The position numbers and the translations under genes are program-made. DNA of 64,000 nucleotides from Bretschneidera sinensis (lineage: Eukaryota; Streptophyta; Magnoliopsida; Brassicales; Akaniaceae): NCBI GenBank assembly GCA_023935145.1, contig CM043698.1, positions 73,857,501 to 73,921,500 of the forward strand, given 5' to 3'. Below the pieces are notes generated by a model. The model was given only the letters and a program-made list of their open reading frames with translations. It made no database searches and had not been told where the DNA came from. Shown piece after piece: positions 12,483 through 25,688 of the stretch (position 1 is its first letter; every line of letters starts with the position of its first letter).

Positions 12483-15218
12483 AACCCAATGTATCAGAGC
12501 TGAATCATGAGCACTCGGTGTGAACCCAAACTGATGAATGGTAGTGCTGAATTTGGCAAACCAGGCACGTGGAGCTTGTTTCAAACCATATAGGGCACGG
12601 CGAAGGTGACAAACTTTGTTTCGAGGGGCATCCAAGCCGGGAGGTGTATGCATATAGACTTCCTCAAGAAGATCCCCATTGAGAAATGCATTTTTGACAT
12701 CCATTTGAAATAGAGTCCATCTTCGAATGGTGGCGACAGCAAGGAGTGTACGGACAGACGTGAGCCTCGCCACTGGAGCAAATGTCTCTTCATAGTCAAT
12801 GCCGTATTCCTGAGCAAATCCCTTGGCAACAAGTCGGGCTTTATATCGTTCAATAAAGCCATCAGAAAGTGTCTTGATCTTAAACACCCATTTGCACCCA
12901 ATAGGAGTTTTTCCAGGGAGCAGATCAACAATATCCCAGGTATGAGTTTTAGCTAGGGCCTGAAGTTCTTCATCCATTGCTTTCTGCCAAAGTGGATTAG
13001 TACTAGCCTCCTTATAGGATTGAGGCTCATGCAGATGAAGTATAGTGGAAAAACAATGATAATCACAATGGTAATCAGCAAGATGAGAAGGGGGATGAGT
13101 TACCCTGGTAGATCTGCGGGGGTGATCTGGAGGATGGCTCTCAGAGGGAGTTGGTGCAGACTCATCAGACATAGGAATATCCTCGGGCACGACCGATTGA
13201 GTTGGAGAGGTGAGGTCAGTTGAGGGTTCTGGAGCTGAAGCTGGGTCCGGAACGGAAAGGGTGATATCGGCTGGTGATTCGGAGGTGGATTCAACAGTAC
13301 CTGAAACTGGATTCTCAGGAAATAACTTAATAGATGGATCAGTAAAGAATCTGGAGTTAGTGATGGTTGACATGTCAAATGACCGTAACGAAGAGAACAT
13401 TTGATGTTCCCAAAAAATGACATGACGAGATATACGAAGAGTTTTAGAAATAGGATCCCAGCACCGATACCCCTTATGTTCAATACCATATCCAATGAAA
13501 CAACACAGATGAGCCCTTGGTTGTAATTTGTTATGTTCATTTGGTTTGAGAAGAACAAAACAAGCGCAACCAAAGACTCTGAGGTTAGAGTAATCAGGAG
13601 ATTTACCGAAAAGGCGCTCGAATGGAGACTGATTTTGGATTGTAGCGGAAGGGACACGATTGATTGTGTACACTGCGGTTAAGGCAGCATCACCCCAGAA
13701 ACGTTCAGGACATGATGACGAAATGAGTAGAGCACGAACAGTGTCAAGAATATGTCTATGTTTGCGTTCGGCTCGTCCATTTTGTTGGGAGGTTCCAGGG
13801 CACGAGCGGTGGGGAAGCGTGCCATTTTTGTGAAGTAGGTTTAGAAAAACACGGTCTTTATATTCCATTGCATTATCTGAACGAAAAATTTTGATATTCC
13901 GAGAGAATTGAGTTTTAACCATAGAAGAAAAATCAGAATATATTTGAAAGAGTTCAGATCTGCTTTTCATAAGAAACAACCAAGTATAACGAGAATAGTC
14001 ATCCACAAATATAACAAAATAACGACCACCACCCATGGATGTATGAGGAGAAGGCCCCCAAACGTCAGAATGAACTAAATCAAAAGGTGCAAGGGAAACA
14101 GACTGACTCTCATTAAAAGGTAAAGCTGATTGTTTTGCAAGTTGACAATGAATACAATGAAAAGACTCATGCTGAAGTGATCCTAACTGACCACTAGAAA
14201 TAAGAGAACGTAGAGGGCTGGATGAAGTGTGACCTAACCGAGAGTGCCACAATTCCACAGGAGAGTGTGCTGGGATGGATGCGGCTGATTGGTTTGGTGA
14301 TGGTGATGATGGGACTTGGAGGTGAGTAAGCTCAAAGAGGCGTCCAACTTTACGGCCGGTTCCAAGGAGTTTTCCTGTCTGAGGGTCCTGCACACGACAA
14401 CCAGTAGAAGAAAAATGCAAATCAAGTCCAAGATCACATAGTTGTCCAACAGATATAAGGTTAAGCGTAAGATTAGGAACCAAATATGTGTCAGGGAGAG
14501 ACAGATGAGAACTGTCAACATGTCCAGTGTGGCTGACCAACATATTTGATCCATTGGCAGTGTGAATAGTAGGTGCATGCTCATCACGGGTTTTAAAGGA
14601 AAATATGGAGGCATCCGAAGTCATATGATTGCAACAAGCAGAATCAAAATACCATCGGGATGTACCTGGTGTAGCTGACATGGCTATATTGTTACCAGTT
14701 TTAGTTAGAGCCTCGGTAAGAATGGTGCATAAACCACTCCAATCAGGTGAAGAGCTGGATGAAGTTGGTGTAGCATCAGTGGCTACAGCAGCAGTATTCT
14801 TTGACTTGGAATGGAACCGATTGTATGAGCCTCGTGAGCGATATTGGTTCCCATTTGACTGATTTCCATAAGGAAGTTTAGGGCAGTCTGCAAGATAGTG
14901 ACCCGGTTCTCTGCAGACTTTACATAGGCGAGAAGGACATTTGAGCAATTCATGCCCTTGTGAATGACAATACTTGCAATATAAGAGCTTCTGGTATGAG
15001 TTTGTCTTGGCAGCTGGTGTGGCAAGAGCAACGGGTGCTACAAGGGCAACATCTGTATGAGATCCCTGTAATGTGGCGAGACGTGTTTCCTCACTGAGTA
15101 GATCAGAAAGAACGTCGTTTAAGGGAGGTATTGCGCCTCGGTGTAGGATTGAAGCTCTTACAGGTTCAAATTCCTCTCTCAAGCCCATCAGGAATTGCAT
15201 AATGTGTGTCTCAGTTTT
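12483..15218 (-). pseudogene. Copia gag-pol open frame, inverted core (gag C-part, PR, IN, RT N-part)
   Basis: More than 900 codons are open without a stop. In order: a gag tail ([17 protein letters not shown]); two CCHC zinc knuckles starting at residues about 75 and 92 (CKYC..GHELLKC and CKVC..GHYLADC); a protease with WYFDSA; an integrase with the HHCC zinc site (LWHSRLGH..CIHC), DVWGP, DDYSRYTW and SQQNGRAERKHR; a Pro/Ser-rich linker ending in RRSTRVTHPP; and RT from CKWVFKIK through [23 protein letters not shown] and [11 protein letters not shown]. It then breaks at position 12483, before the YVDD catalytic motif, into LTR sequence of the opposite strand. Sequence style is that of Ale/Retrofit-like Copia. 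The intact frame implies the rearrangement is recent. Confidence 0.9.
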
Positions 15219-15693
15219 ACAAGCCTATTCTGATGCCGATTGGGCCGGAGACCCCACCGACAGACGTTCAACCACTGGTTACTGTTTCTTTTTGGGCAAT
15301 TCTCTCATTTCCTGGCGTAGTAAGAAACAAACTGTAGTTGCTCGCTCCAGTACTGAAGCTGAATATCGTGCCATGGCTGATGCAACTCAAGAACTTCTCT
15401 GGCTTCGATGGCTACTCGCTGACATGGGTATCTCTTCTCCTGCTGCCACTATCCTACACTGTGACAACAGGAGTGCTATTCAGATCGCTCACAATGATGT
15501 CTTCCACGAGCGTACAAAACACATCGAGAATGATATCCACTTCATCCGTGATCACATTCTCCAGAATACGGTTCGTCTACAATCCGTCAGTTCAGCCGAT
15601 CAGACAGCTGACATTTTCACTAAGGCTCATCCACCCGGACGCTTTCACTCTCTGGTTTCCAAACTCAAGTTCACCTCCCACTTACCGCATTGA
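15214..15693 (+). pseudogene. Copia RNase H segment
   Basis: The plus strand reads [45 protein letters not shown] and [17 protein letters not shown], ending in [13 protein letters not shown] and a stop at 15693. This is the complete C-terminal RNase H of a Copia polyprotein, followed by a polypurine tract (GAGGGGGGA, about 15698) and the 3' LTR. Its RT start is absent: upstream the strand switches to the inverted core. Its last 163 bp also exist at 12210-12372. Confidence 0.9.
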
Positions 15694-15706
15694 GTTTGAG
15701 GGGGGA

Positions 15707-15922
15707 TGTTAATGTATTATATGGGCTTAGTCCCACATTGGTTGTGTATAGCTTTGCTTCTCCTATTAGCTTGTATAAATAGGATAATCCCACATTGGTT
15801 GTGTATAGCTTTACTTCTCCTATTAGCTTATATAAATAGGATAGCTCCCTTTGTAAGTAAAACACACCATTCAATACAATTCTTCTTTTTGTATTGTCTC
15901 ACTTCCTCTCTTAAATTCAACA
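15707..15922 (+). repeat. 3' LTR of the rearranged Copia element, with duplicated promoter segment
   Basis: The LTR runs from TGTTAATG to TTCAACA (216 bp). A 57-bp segment containing CCCACATTGG and TATAAATAGG is tandemly duplicated (15732-15788 and 15789-15845), so the LTR carries two TATA boxes, at 15774 and 15831. The first 97 bp also occur at 12386-12482. Confidence 0.85.
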
Positions 15923-16762
15923 CTCTCAATACTAAAATTAGTATCAAATCATAAATAAATAAATAAAAAAGTATATGAAATATATGATGATAATGCATGA
16001 AAGATGGCTAAAATGCTTTAGACAAGAATATAAGTTTTATAATTCTTCTGCTTTTTTACAGTAAAAACTATTACACCACTGAGTTTTTGAATTGCTTCTC
16101 TAAGTGGACTGCTTTGGAGGTACTTAGATCGGCTATTCGATGGAATTTCCTGCCTCGTGGTTTTTTTTTAAATTAAACATATATAGAAGGAATGCATCCT
16201 TTCCTTATTTGAATGAAGCGGGAGTGGGTGTTAATATAAGGGATGGTGGTAGAAATTATTTTGCGACTTGTGTCTATGCTCAAAAAAAGAGGAAGAGGTT
16301 AAGTCTATCATGTATTCTTTTGTTATCTTATGCTAGGAGTGCTCTATGTTAGTCGGGCTGTTAATTGATATGTGTATTTTTACGAAGCCAACCCAATTGA
16401 TGTGGGACAAACAACACTTTTTCTTTCCTGAATCAACACAGTTATAAGACATGCACAATCCAAAAGCAATTGCTAATTTTGGGAGGCTTGGAATCCCATA
16501 TATGTTTTATGTAAAAAAAAGTCAACCCAACCTGTTGCTTTTGTCCTTGTGCTAGTTGATTTAAGTAGAATTGTATAAAAGTGAAATAATTATTTAGCTC
16601 AATTTTGCAACCATGTCTACAACAATTCAAACAAAGTACCATAATACTCTTATGTCTCCATATTTAAGCCACTCGATATACATAAACAAAAGAGAAAATG
16701 TATTATTATTAAGGAATTAGTTTTTCAATAGAATCAATACATATTGATGTTCAAACAAGTAT
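15923..16762. other. Intergenic DNA, nothing recognised
   Basis: AT-rich sequence between the Copia insertion and the Gypsy 5' LTR. The 16140-16352 ORF has no recognisable domain. Confidence 0.5.
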
Positions 16763-19221
16763 TGTAATACCCATAAATTGATATTATGTTAAATTAAATA
16801 ATTCATACATGAAATATTTGGTATTGATTTGAAGTAATATGTGAAAGATGATATTAATAAATTTATTAGAAAGGGTTTAAAAAAATTTTGAAGAAGAAAA
16901 TATTTAAAATACTGAAATTTGAAGTTTGAAATGAGATAATTTTGAAGAAAATTGTAGAATGAGGTTGAGGAAATTAATTAGAAATTTTATGGAAGAAAAA
17001 TATAAATTTCTATATTTTTCTATAATTTTTTAAAAGGAAGAAAGAATGAAAAAATGATTTTAATTGGATAATAGTACAACTGTAATTATGAAATGGTAGA
17101 ATTGTAAATAATGAATGACAAAACCGTAATATTTAAAGGTTGAGTGACCGGTGGCAGTTTCATAAATTAAATAAAAATTGAACCGGCACCTAGCCGATAG
17201 CCGATCGGAAGGCTAATGAAGGTTATGACTGCTGCTAATTTTGCAAATAAATGGACATTCTGAACCGATTGGTTGGTCAGATCGGTTTTCAGTATATAAA
17301 TTGAATTTTTGAGTTAAAATAAGTTTTATGAATCCGTTTCTCCCCTAATAATTGCTCTCTATCTCTTTCTAAAAATTATCTCTCTAGAAAACATAGAAAA
17401 ATACTTTTAAACACTTTAGGACTGAAAGAATTAATAATTGAATATTTAAATACTGAGATTTTTTGAAGTTCATAGAAGGATTTTCAACCAAATTGGGGAA
17501 ATAGCTTTAAAGAAAATATTTTTGAAATTTATTATGAAATTTTGAAGAATTGAAGTTATTTTCATAATCTCTTGAAATAAACTTTAAATTTGAATTCAAG
17601 CAAGAATAAAAAGAATTTCTGTTAAAAATACTGAAAGTTAAAATTTAAGACAGTTGAATTTTAATGCATACATGAAATTACCCGAATTAGGTATAAAAAA
17701 TTAAAAGTATGAATTACGGAAGAATTGAAGAATATATAGATTTTTAATAAAGACATTATAATAGGTGTTGGTGCTCAACAATTGGGTGAAATTGCTGAAC
17801 GGAGTAGGAAAGGAACGGAAGTTGTCCAAGAGTAGCTTTAAGTGTTACTAGGTGAGTTAGATTTACTTTTAGTAGTCGAAATAAATTTGAAATATAAATT
17901 TATGGTATTTGAATTAATTATTGAATTATATGATTGGACGATGTATTTATGATATATGATTTTGGTTGATAGATTAAGTATATAAAAATGAATAAATGAT
18001 ATGTTGGACAATAATTATATGAGAAGTTATATCTTTGAATTGATAGACTGATAAGAACTGAAGAACTAATGGAGTATATATTTTAAAGAGAAATGAAATT
18101 ATTGAAAGTCGTTATTGATAAATACATATGATATATGAAGAGACAAAAATAACAATTTTAAGAAAGATTTAGTTGAATTGTATGCTTTAATATATGTTTG
18201 CTTGCATGTTGTTGTTCATATGCATAAAAAGAAGACAGAGAATGAAATTGGTCTTACTTAAACATGTTGATATGTGGGAAGACATTCCATATACTAGAGA
18301 TTGGTATTTCCTATACTTTAATAGTATATAGTGATTCCCATACGTTGAATGTATGGAGAGATGGTGTGATGAGAAAGAAAGAACAAAAAATGATTTAAAT
18401 TCATTCATTTATTTTATTATTCTTGATTGAGATACTAAAGCATTAGTCCTGATTGTGAAATTATTGATAGACAGATAAGTCTCATAGAGATACATATATG
18501 ATGAGAAAAAATATGAAAAGATGATATGATAAAATTATTTGAATGATTGATTGTTGATGTGAACCTCATAACGAGGTAAATAATGATATTGAATTGATAA
18601 TGTTGAGATGATTAAATATATGAGAATAATATGTTTGATATATAATATATATTATTTGAAAGATTATAACTTGATGATTGATTTAAGAATAGACTGATAA
18701 ATGATTGGAATTATTATATGAATAAAGATAGAAGAATTTTATTGTTGAATTATCTATGAAATGGCAGCTGAAGGTATATTGGCAGATTACTTGATTATTG
18801 AATGATAAATTATGACTAGAAGTATACAATTGAGTACTTCTAGTAAATTTAATTCACTGAGCTTGTGAAGCCCACTCCTCATTATTGAAATATTTCAGGC
18901 TACGGGCAGGACAGATAAACAAATAGAGTTTAGAGCTGATATCTAGAGTGAGTAATTTATGTAAGTCCCGTGGTTAGCATCCTTAAACTAATGAAAGAGC
19001 ATTTTGAATTTTTTTAAATATTCATGCATTTTATATTATTATATATATTATTTTTGATAGGATAATGATGTTATATCTCCTCTGAAAATAGTTGAGGATT
19101 TGGATGTAATTTTACTTATAACTGATGTTTATTTTATATTGTTGCATATATGAGTCGTGTTGGGATGACAAAGCGTGACGACACCGCCTTAGAGGTGGCA
19201 AACCCGGGATAGGTTGCTACA
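16763..19221 (+). repeat. 5' LTR of the Gypsy element
   Basis: About 2.46 kb from TGTAATACCC to GGTTGCTACA. It matches the 3' LTR halves at 24216-25688 and 35920-36875 throughout, with frequent substitutions and small indels, for example in the end region GACGACACCGCCT..GGTGGC.AACCCGGGAT. A TATA-like TATATAAATT lies near 17292. The divergence between LTRs implies an old insertion. Confidence 0.85.
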
Positions 19222-19309
19222 ATTTTGGTATCAGAGCATTAGGTTTTATGGCTCTGTAGACTACATAAAAAGTAAGAAAGTGAAAGGTTAAAATAAATTA
19301 TATCTTAAT

Positions 19310-21066
19310 GCAGAGTCTGAGGATGCCACGTGGATGTGGTAGACCTAGAGTTAGAGATGCTGATTAATGAGGGCATGGTAGGCTCCCAATACTTAGACAA
19401 GTTGAGGTTGAGATGGAGGTTAAGTCTAAGTCTGTGGTTCCTGGAAGAGAATGTGTTGACAGTACAGTTAGAGCTAGTAGATGTGTGAAAGAATCTAGGG
19501 TTGGGAGAAACGAGCTAAGAGAAGCTCTTACTCGTGCTCTTGAGAGAATGAATACAACAGAGGATGGAATAATTGATAGTCTATAGCGTAGACTAGATGA
19601 GCAGGTTAGACTAGATCATGGGGTTGATGTAAATCCGGTGAGAAAGAATGTTCAAGAGTGGGGAGGTAAGTTTGTGCACGAGATGCGGGGAGATTGTTTT
19701 GTTAGATATATTAAGTTGAATCCTCTGTCGTTTAGAGGATTTGTGAATCCTTTTGAGGCTGGGTTATGGGTGAAACATGTAGAGAGACTGTTTGATGTAT
19801 TGCTAGTGATGGATAGACAGAAGGTTGTCTTTACTTCATTTAAGTTACAGGGAAAGGTTGCTGAATGATGGTAGGATACTCTTCCCATACTAAGTACAAA
19901 GGTTGATAGGCCATTAACCAGAAGTAGGTTTAAGGAGGCTTTCTTTGATAAATACTTTTCTTATACCTTTAGAGGCTAGTAAGAGAAAGATTTCATTTGC
20001 TTGAGGCAAAATGTGTTAACTATGGCTAAGTATGATAGCAAATTTGTGGCTTTGTCGATGTTTATGCCGAAGTTGGTAGATGCAAATGGGAAAAAGATAA
20101 GAGATTCCTGGATGGATTAAATTTTGATATCATATCAAAATTATCTTACATGAAGCATGAGAAATATGCCAAATTACTAGATATAGCACTTCAGATTAAG
20201 AAATATGTGATGGAATTTAGAAGAAAGAGGTAGTGGTTAAAGAGACCTAGATAGAAAGTTTCTAGAGGTGGTGGTGGCATGAGTGTATTAGGTGGGAGAC
20301 CACCCCAGATGGGGTGTTCCTATTCACAAAGATCTATGATGCAGAGCCAGAGACACATAGTGTCTGTAGCTCAAAGTAATGTGAGATCCCTAGATTTAGG
20401 AGACAGTATGTGGGAGCTGGAAGATATAGTAGAGGTGAGAATGTGCCACCCAGGAAAGATGGTAGTATGATGATTGAAAAAGAAACCAGAGCGTGTTATC
20501 GATGTAATCATATAGGACATTTGGCCCGATATTATCATACTTTGATGTATTTCATATGTGGAGAGTGTGTACACATTAGTGTTAATTATCCATTAGGTAG
20601 AGCTGCTGAAGTGAGTACTGGAGGTGTTGAGAGGAAACAAATAGAGAGAAGAGGTGGATCTAGAGGTGTTAAAGGCAAAACTTCAGGCATAGAGGCGGTT
20701 GTTGAGAAGGGGCGAGGTAGTCAGATGCAGCCCAGAGATAGCAGAGTTTATGCTTTGACCCAGCAAGATACGCAAGCTACTTCTGATGCTATTATGAGTA
20801 TGATATCTATTTTTGATAGACCTGCTAGATTGTTAATTGATCATGGTACAACTTATTCCTTTGCATCCAGTGTGTTTATAAAGTTTATTGATGTATATAT
20901 TAGTCCTTTGATGCATAATCTAATTGTTGAGGTTCTTACCGGAGATAAAATTATGATTAGAACCATTTATTGGGGTTGTGTAATTCGTATGGTTGATAGA
21001 GAGTTTGAAGTTGATTTGTTGCCTTTAAATATGATTGATTTTGATTTGATTTTGGGGATAGATTAG
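19310..21066 (+). pseudogene. Gypsy gag and protease, decayed
   Basis: Open pieces cover a gag capsid region (for example GFVNPFEAGLWVKHVERLF at 19740-19800) and a zinc knuckle in which the last Cys is lost (CYRCNHIGHLARYY, near 20490). The protease follows, where the active-site DSG/DTG is replaced by DHGTT (near 20840), then GVFPK-type sequence. Several stop codons and frameshifts interrupt the frame. Confidence 0.8.
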
Positions 21067-21199
21067 TTTTCAGCATATCACGCCTGGGCTGGTTATTTCA
21101 AGAAGAATGTAGTATGCATGACAAGATGAGTTTAGCTTTCATGGAGAACGTAAGATACTTGCAAATCGTCTTATTTCTTATCTAACTGCTAGTAGATAG

Positions 21200-22640
21200 T
21201 TGAAGAAGGGTTGTGAGGAATATTTGACACATATGATGGATTCTAGAAAAGAAGGTATGAAGTTAGAAAAAAATTTAGTGGTGCAAGATTTTGTTGGTGT
21301 ATTCCCTAAGAAGTTATCTGGATTGCCTCCCAGTAGAGAGATTGAGTTTTCTATTGATATAATTCCAAGTTTAGTACCTATATTTATAGCACCATATAGA
21401 ATGGCACTAGCTGAGTTGGGGGGGTTGAAAGTACAACTTCAAGAGTTGTTAGATAAACAATTTATCAGATCTAATGTGTCACTATGGAGAGCTCCTATGT
21501 TATTTGTGAAGAAGAAGAATGGGACAATGAGGTTATCTATAGATTATAGACAGCTAAATAAGATTACCATCAAGAACAAATATCTTTTTCCAATGATAGA
21601 TGATTTATTTGAGTAGTTACAGGGAGCAAGAGTATATTCAAAGATAGACCTAATTTCAAGTTATCATCAGTTGAGGATAACAAAAGGGGACATGCCTAAG
21701 ATTGCCTTTAAGACACAATATATCCATCATGAGTTCTTTGTGATTACATTTGGGTTGACTAATGCTCCTGCAACATTTATGAACTCGATGAATATGGTGT
21801 TTAAACCATTCTTAGATAAATTTGCAGTTGTTTTATTGATGATATTATGATGTATTCCAAGACTGAAAAGGAGTATGTGAAACATTTAAAAATAGTGTTG
21901 GAGATTCTAAGAAAAAAGATATTGTATGCAAAGTTCTCTAAGTGCGAGTTTTCGTTTAATGAAGTATCGTTCTTGGGATATGTAGTGTCAGAATGTGGTA
22001 TAACTGTTGATCCACAAAAAGTAGAGGCAGTGCTGAATTGGGAAAGATAGACCAATTCAACAGAAATTAGAAGCTTCTTGGAGTTGGTTGGATATTATAG
22101 CAAATTCATCCATAATATTTTTATTATTGCAGTACCATTGAGTAGGTTAACCAAGAAAAAAAGTGAAATTTATGTGGTCAGAAGAATGTGATAAGAGTGT
22201 TCAGTTGTTGAAAGAAAAGTTTACTAATGCTCTGATATTAGTGCTTCATTTTAGTGATGAAGAATTTGTGGTATACAATGATGCGTCACATCAGGGGTTG
22301 GGATGTGTATTGATGCAACATAGGAAGATTGTAGCTTATGTTTCTAGACAATTGAAGAACCAAAAAATAAATTACCCGACCTATCATTTAGAATAGGTTT
22401 CCATAGTGTTTACTTTGAAGATTTGGAGACATCGTTTGTATGGAGCCACTTGTGAGATTTTTATTGATCACAAGAGTCTAGCGTATTTTCCTACTCAGAG
22501 GGAGTTAAATTTGAGGCTGAGAAGATGGATTGAGTTTATTAGTGACTATGATTGTACGATTCACTATCATCCATGGAAGGCGAATATAGTGGCTGATGAG
22601 TTAAGTAGGGAGTCTTCAGGGAGGTTAACTGCTATTGGGA
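21200..22640 (+). pseudogene. Gypsy reverse transcriptase and RNase H, decayed
   Basis: RT motifs read in order but in different frames: [54 protein letters not shown] (21200-21616), then FIDDI (near 21835) and [18 protein letters not shown] (about 21940). RNase H follows with YNDASHQGLGCVLMQ (near 22277), [10 protein letters not shown] (near 22456) and [20 protein letters not shown]. Stops at 21614, 22048 and 22394 and frameshifts separate the pieces. Confidence 0.85.
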
Positions 22641-22829
22641 GTCATGATATGAATTTGATAGTAGGGTTGAGAGAGATGAGAATGTTATTGAATCTTAGTC
22701 ATAAAGGAAGATTAATAGCTAATATGGTAGAACAATCTTATGTTGTTGAACTTTTGTTGGAGATGCAGAGTAGAGTTGAGCAAATAGAGAAGATCAGGCA
22801 AGAGGTGTTAAGTGGGAAGCAAACTTAGT

Positions 22830-24170
22830 TTAGAATCAGGGAGGATGGAATGGTGGTATTGGGACACAAGATTTCTGTTCCCAATGATGTTGAGATGAGA
22901 AATGACCTTTTGAGGGAGGCTCATGATTCAATTTATTCGATGCACCTGAGAAATAATAAGATTTATAAGGGGTTGAGATAGAATTATTAGTGGTAAGGGA
23001 TGAAGAGAGATATAACTAGGTACATTTTTAGATGCTTGATTTGTCAGTAGGTGAAATATGAGAATAGACATCCGACGGGTTTACTACAGCTTCTTCTAGT
23101 GCCTAAGTGGCCATGGGAGAATGTTAGTATGAATTTTGTTTCAGGATTTTCCCGTACCCAGAGAGGGCATGATTCTGTGTGGGTGATTGTAAATAGACTT
23201 TCTAAGTCATCCCATTTCCTTCCAATTAAGCTTGCTTGGAATCTTGAGATGTTGGTTGAGCTATATGTAGCAGAGATAGTAAGACTGTGTGGGCTACCTT
23301 TAAGCATTGTATCATATAAAGATTCTAGATTTGCTTCTGGATTTTGGAAGGGTTTTCAAAAAGCTATGGGTACACAGTTACCGTTTAGTACAACTTGTCA
23401 TTCTCAAATTGATGGATAAACATAGAAGATTATTATAATACTAGAAAATATGATGATGGCAAGTGTATTGAGCTTCTCATGAGCTGGGATGCATATTTAC
23501 CCTTGATTGAATTCGCGTATAATAATTAGTATCAAACTAGTATTAGGATGACACCATTTGAGGCGTTGTATGGTAGGAGGTGCAGAACTCCAGTATGTTA
23601 GGAAGAGATTAGAGAGAGAAAGATATTTGGTCCAAAGATGATAGATTTGACTACTGAAAGGATCAAACTGGTTAGAAAGAACCTTAGAGCAACACAGAAC
23701 AAACGAAAAGGGTATGCTGATAATAAAAGACGACATCTTGAATTTCAGGTTGGTGACTGGATGTATTTGAAGATATTTCCATGGAATGGCGTTTTGAAAT
23801 TCAAAAAGAAAAGGAAGTTGAGTATGAGGTTTATAGGGCTGTATGAAGCGATTGAGAAAGTTGGGTGAGTGGCATATAGATTAGATTTTCCTATAGAGCT
23901 GAAGCAATTACATAATGTATTTCATGTTTCACTTTTGCGAAAGTGTTTACATGATGAATCCTAAAATATTTAAAGTCAGGCAGTAGAATTTAGGAAGAAT
24001 TGACTTTTATGCAATTACCTGTCATAATTATAGAGATAAAGGAGCAAGCCTTACGTAACAAAGTGATACCATTAGTTCAAGTTTTATGGCGGAATAATGA
24101 TGTTGAGGAGATTAATTGGGAAAGAAAGGCAAGAACGATGAAAGAATATCCCCAACTTTTTCACTAGTTA
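22830..24170 (+). pseudogene. Gypsy integrase and chromodomain-like C-terminus, decayed
   Basis: Recognisable parts are LLQLLLVPKWPWENVSMNFV and VIVNRLSKSSHFLP (23080-23230), SIVSYKDSRFASGFW, TPFEALYGRRC (near 23555), and the tail LKQLHNVFHVSLLRKC (23900-23945). The end reads ALRNKVIPLVQVLWRNN and INWERKARTMKEYPQLF (24050-24165), as in Tekay/Del chromoviruses. Integrase downstream of RNase H confirms Gypsy order. Stop codons are scattered through it. Confidence 0.82.
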
Positions 24171-25688
24171 TGTAAGAAAATTTTAAGGACAAAATTTTTA
24201 TAAGGAGGGTAGAATTGCAATACTCGTACCTTAAAACAAGAGTAAAGAAGTAAATTGATATTATATTGAATTAAATAATGCATACATGAAAGATTTTGTA
24301 TTTATTTGAAATAATTTTTTAAAGATGATATTAAGAAATTTATTAGAAAGAGTTAAAAAAATTGAAGAATAAAGTACTGAAAATTATGAAATTTGAAGTT
24401 GGAAATGAGAGAATTTGAAGAAAAATGTGGAATGAGGTTAATAAAATTAAGTAGAAATTTTTTGTAAGAAAATATATATTTTTATATTTTTTTGAAGGAA
24501 AAAATGATGAAAAAATGGTTTTAATGGGATTTGGCAAAACTATAATTATGGAATGGAAAAATTATAAATAATGAATGGTAAAACCGTAAATTTTAAAGCC
24601 TGAGTGACCGATGACAGTTTTGTAAATTAAATGAAAACTGAACCGATCGATTACCTAGCCGACTGATAGGTTGGACCGGTCAACCGACTATGACAATTTT
24701 GTAAATAAATGAAGGTTGTGATCGGTGGTAATTTGGTAAATACATGGACAATCTATAAATTGAATTTTTGAGTTAAAATAAGTTTTAAAAATTTGTTTCT
24801 CTTTAAAAATTTCTCTCTCTCTAGAAAACATAGAGCAATATTTTTAAATACTTTGGAACTTGAAAAATTAATAATCGAAGATTTAAAGACTGAAATTTAT
24901 TGAAGTTTACGAAAAATTTTCAAAAAAATTGGAGAAATGCTTGAAAGATAATATTTTTGAAATTTAATATGAATTTTTGAAGTTATTTTTCAACATTTCT
25001 TGAAATAAACATTGAATTTGAATTCAAACAAGAACGAAAAGAATTTATGTTAAATGTACTGAAAGTTCAAATTTGAGGCAGTTGAAGTTTTATGCATACA
25101 CGAAATTACTCGAAATTGGGTATAAAAATTTAAAAGTATGAATTATGGAAGAATTGAAGAATATATAGATTTTTAATAAAGATATTATGATAGGCGTTGG
25201 TGATCAACAATTAGGTGAAATTGCTGAATGGAGCAGGAAATGAAAGAAAATTGTCCAATAGTAGCTTTAAGTGCTACTAGGCGAGTTAAATTTACTTTTA
25301 CCAATCGAAACAAATATGAAAAATAAAATGATGGTATTTGAATTAATTATTGAATTATATAATTGGATGATGTATTTATGATATATGATTTTGGTTGATA
25401 GATTAAGTATATAAAAATGAATAAATGATATGTTGGACAATAATTATATGAGAAGTTATATTTTTGAATTAATAGACTGATAAGAACTTATGAAGTATAT
25501 ATTTTAAAGAGAAATGAAATTATTGAAAGTCGTACTGATAAATACATATGATATATGAAGAGACAAAAATAATAATTTTAATAAAGAGTTAGCTGAATTG
25601 TATGCTTTGATGTATGATTGTTTGCATGTTGTTGATTATATGCATAAAGGGAAGATAGAGAATGCAACTGGTTTGGCTTAAACATATC

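Larger units (their letters stand above)
12210..15922. mobile_element. Rearranged Copia insertion: inverted gag-RT core between two + strand RNase H/LTR segments
   Basis: Three blocks lie side by side. Block A (12210-12482, +) is the end of RNase H plus the first 97 bp of the LTR. Block B (12483 to about 15215, -) runs from gag to the middle of RT. Block C (about 15215-15922, +) is RNase H, polypurine tract and full 3' LTR. Block A repeats 15531-15803 with a single difference noticed (GCCTT versus GCATT). CTCTC precedes position 12210 (12205-12209) and also follows the LTR end (15923-15927), as a 5-bp Copia target-site duplication would. The unit begins TG and ends CA. The 5' LTR, primer-binding site, gag start and the YVDD half of RT are missing. 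This looks like one insertion of an already rearranged cDNA. Confidence 0.72.

Noticed and set aside
13020..14862. Plus-strand ORFs inside the inverted Copia core
   Set aside because: They are antisense shadows of the open gag-pol frame.
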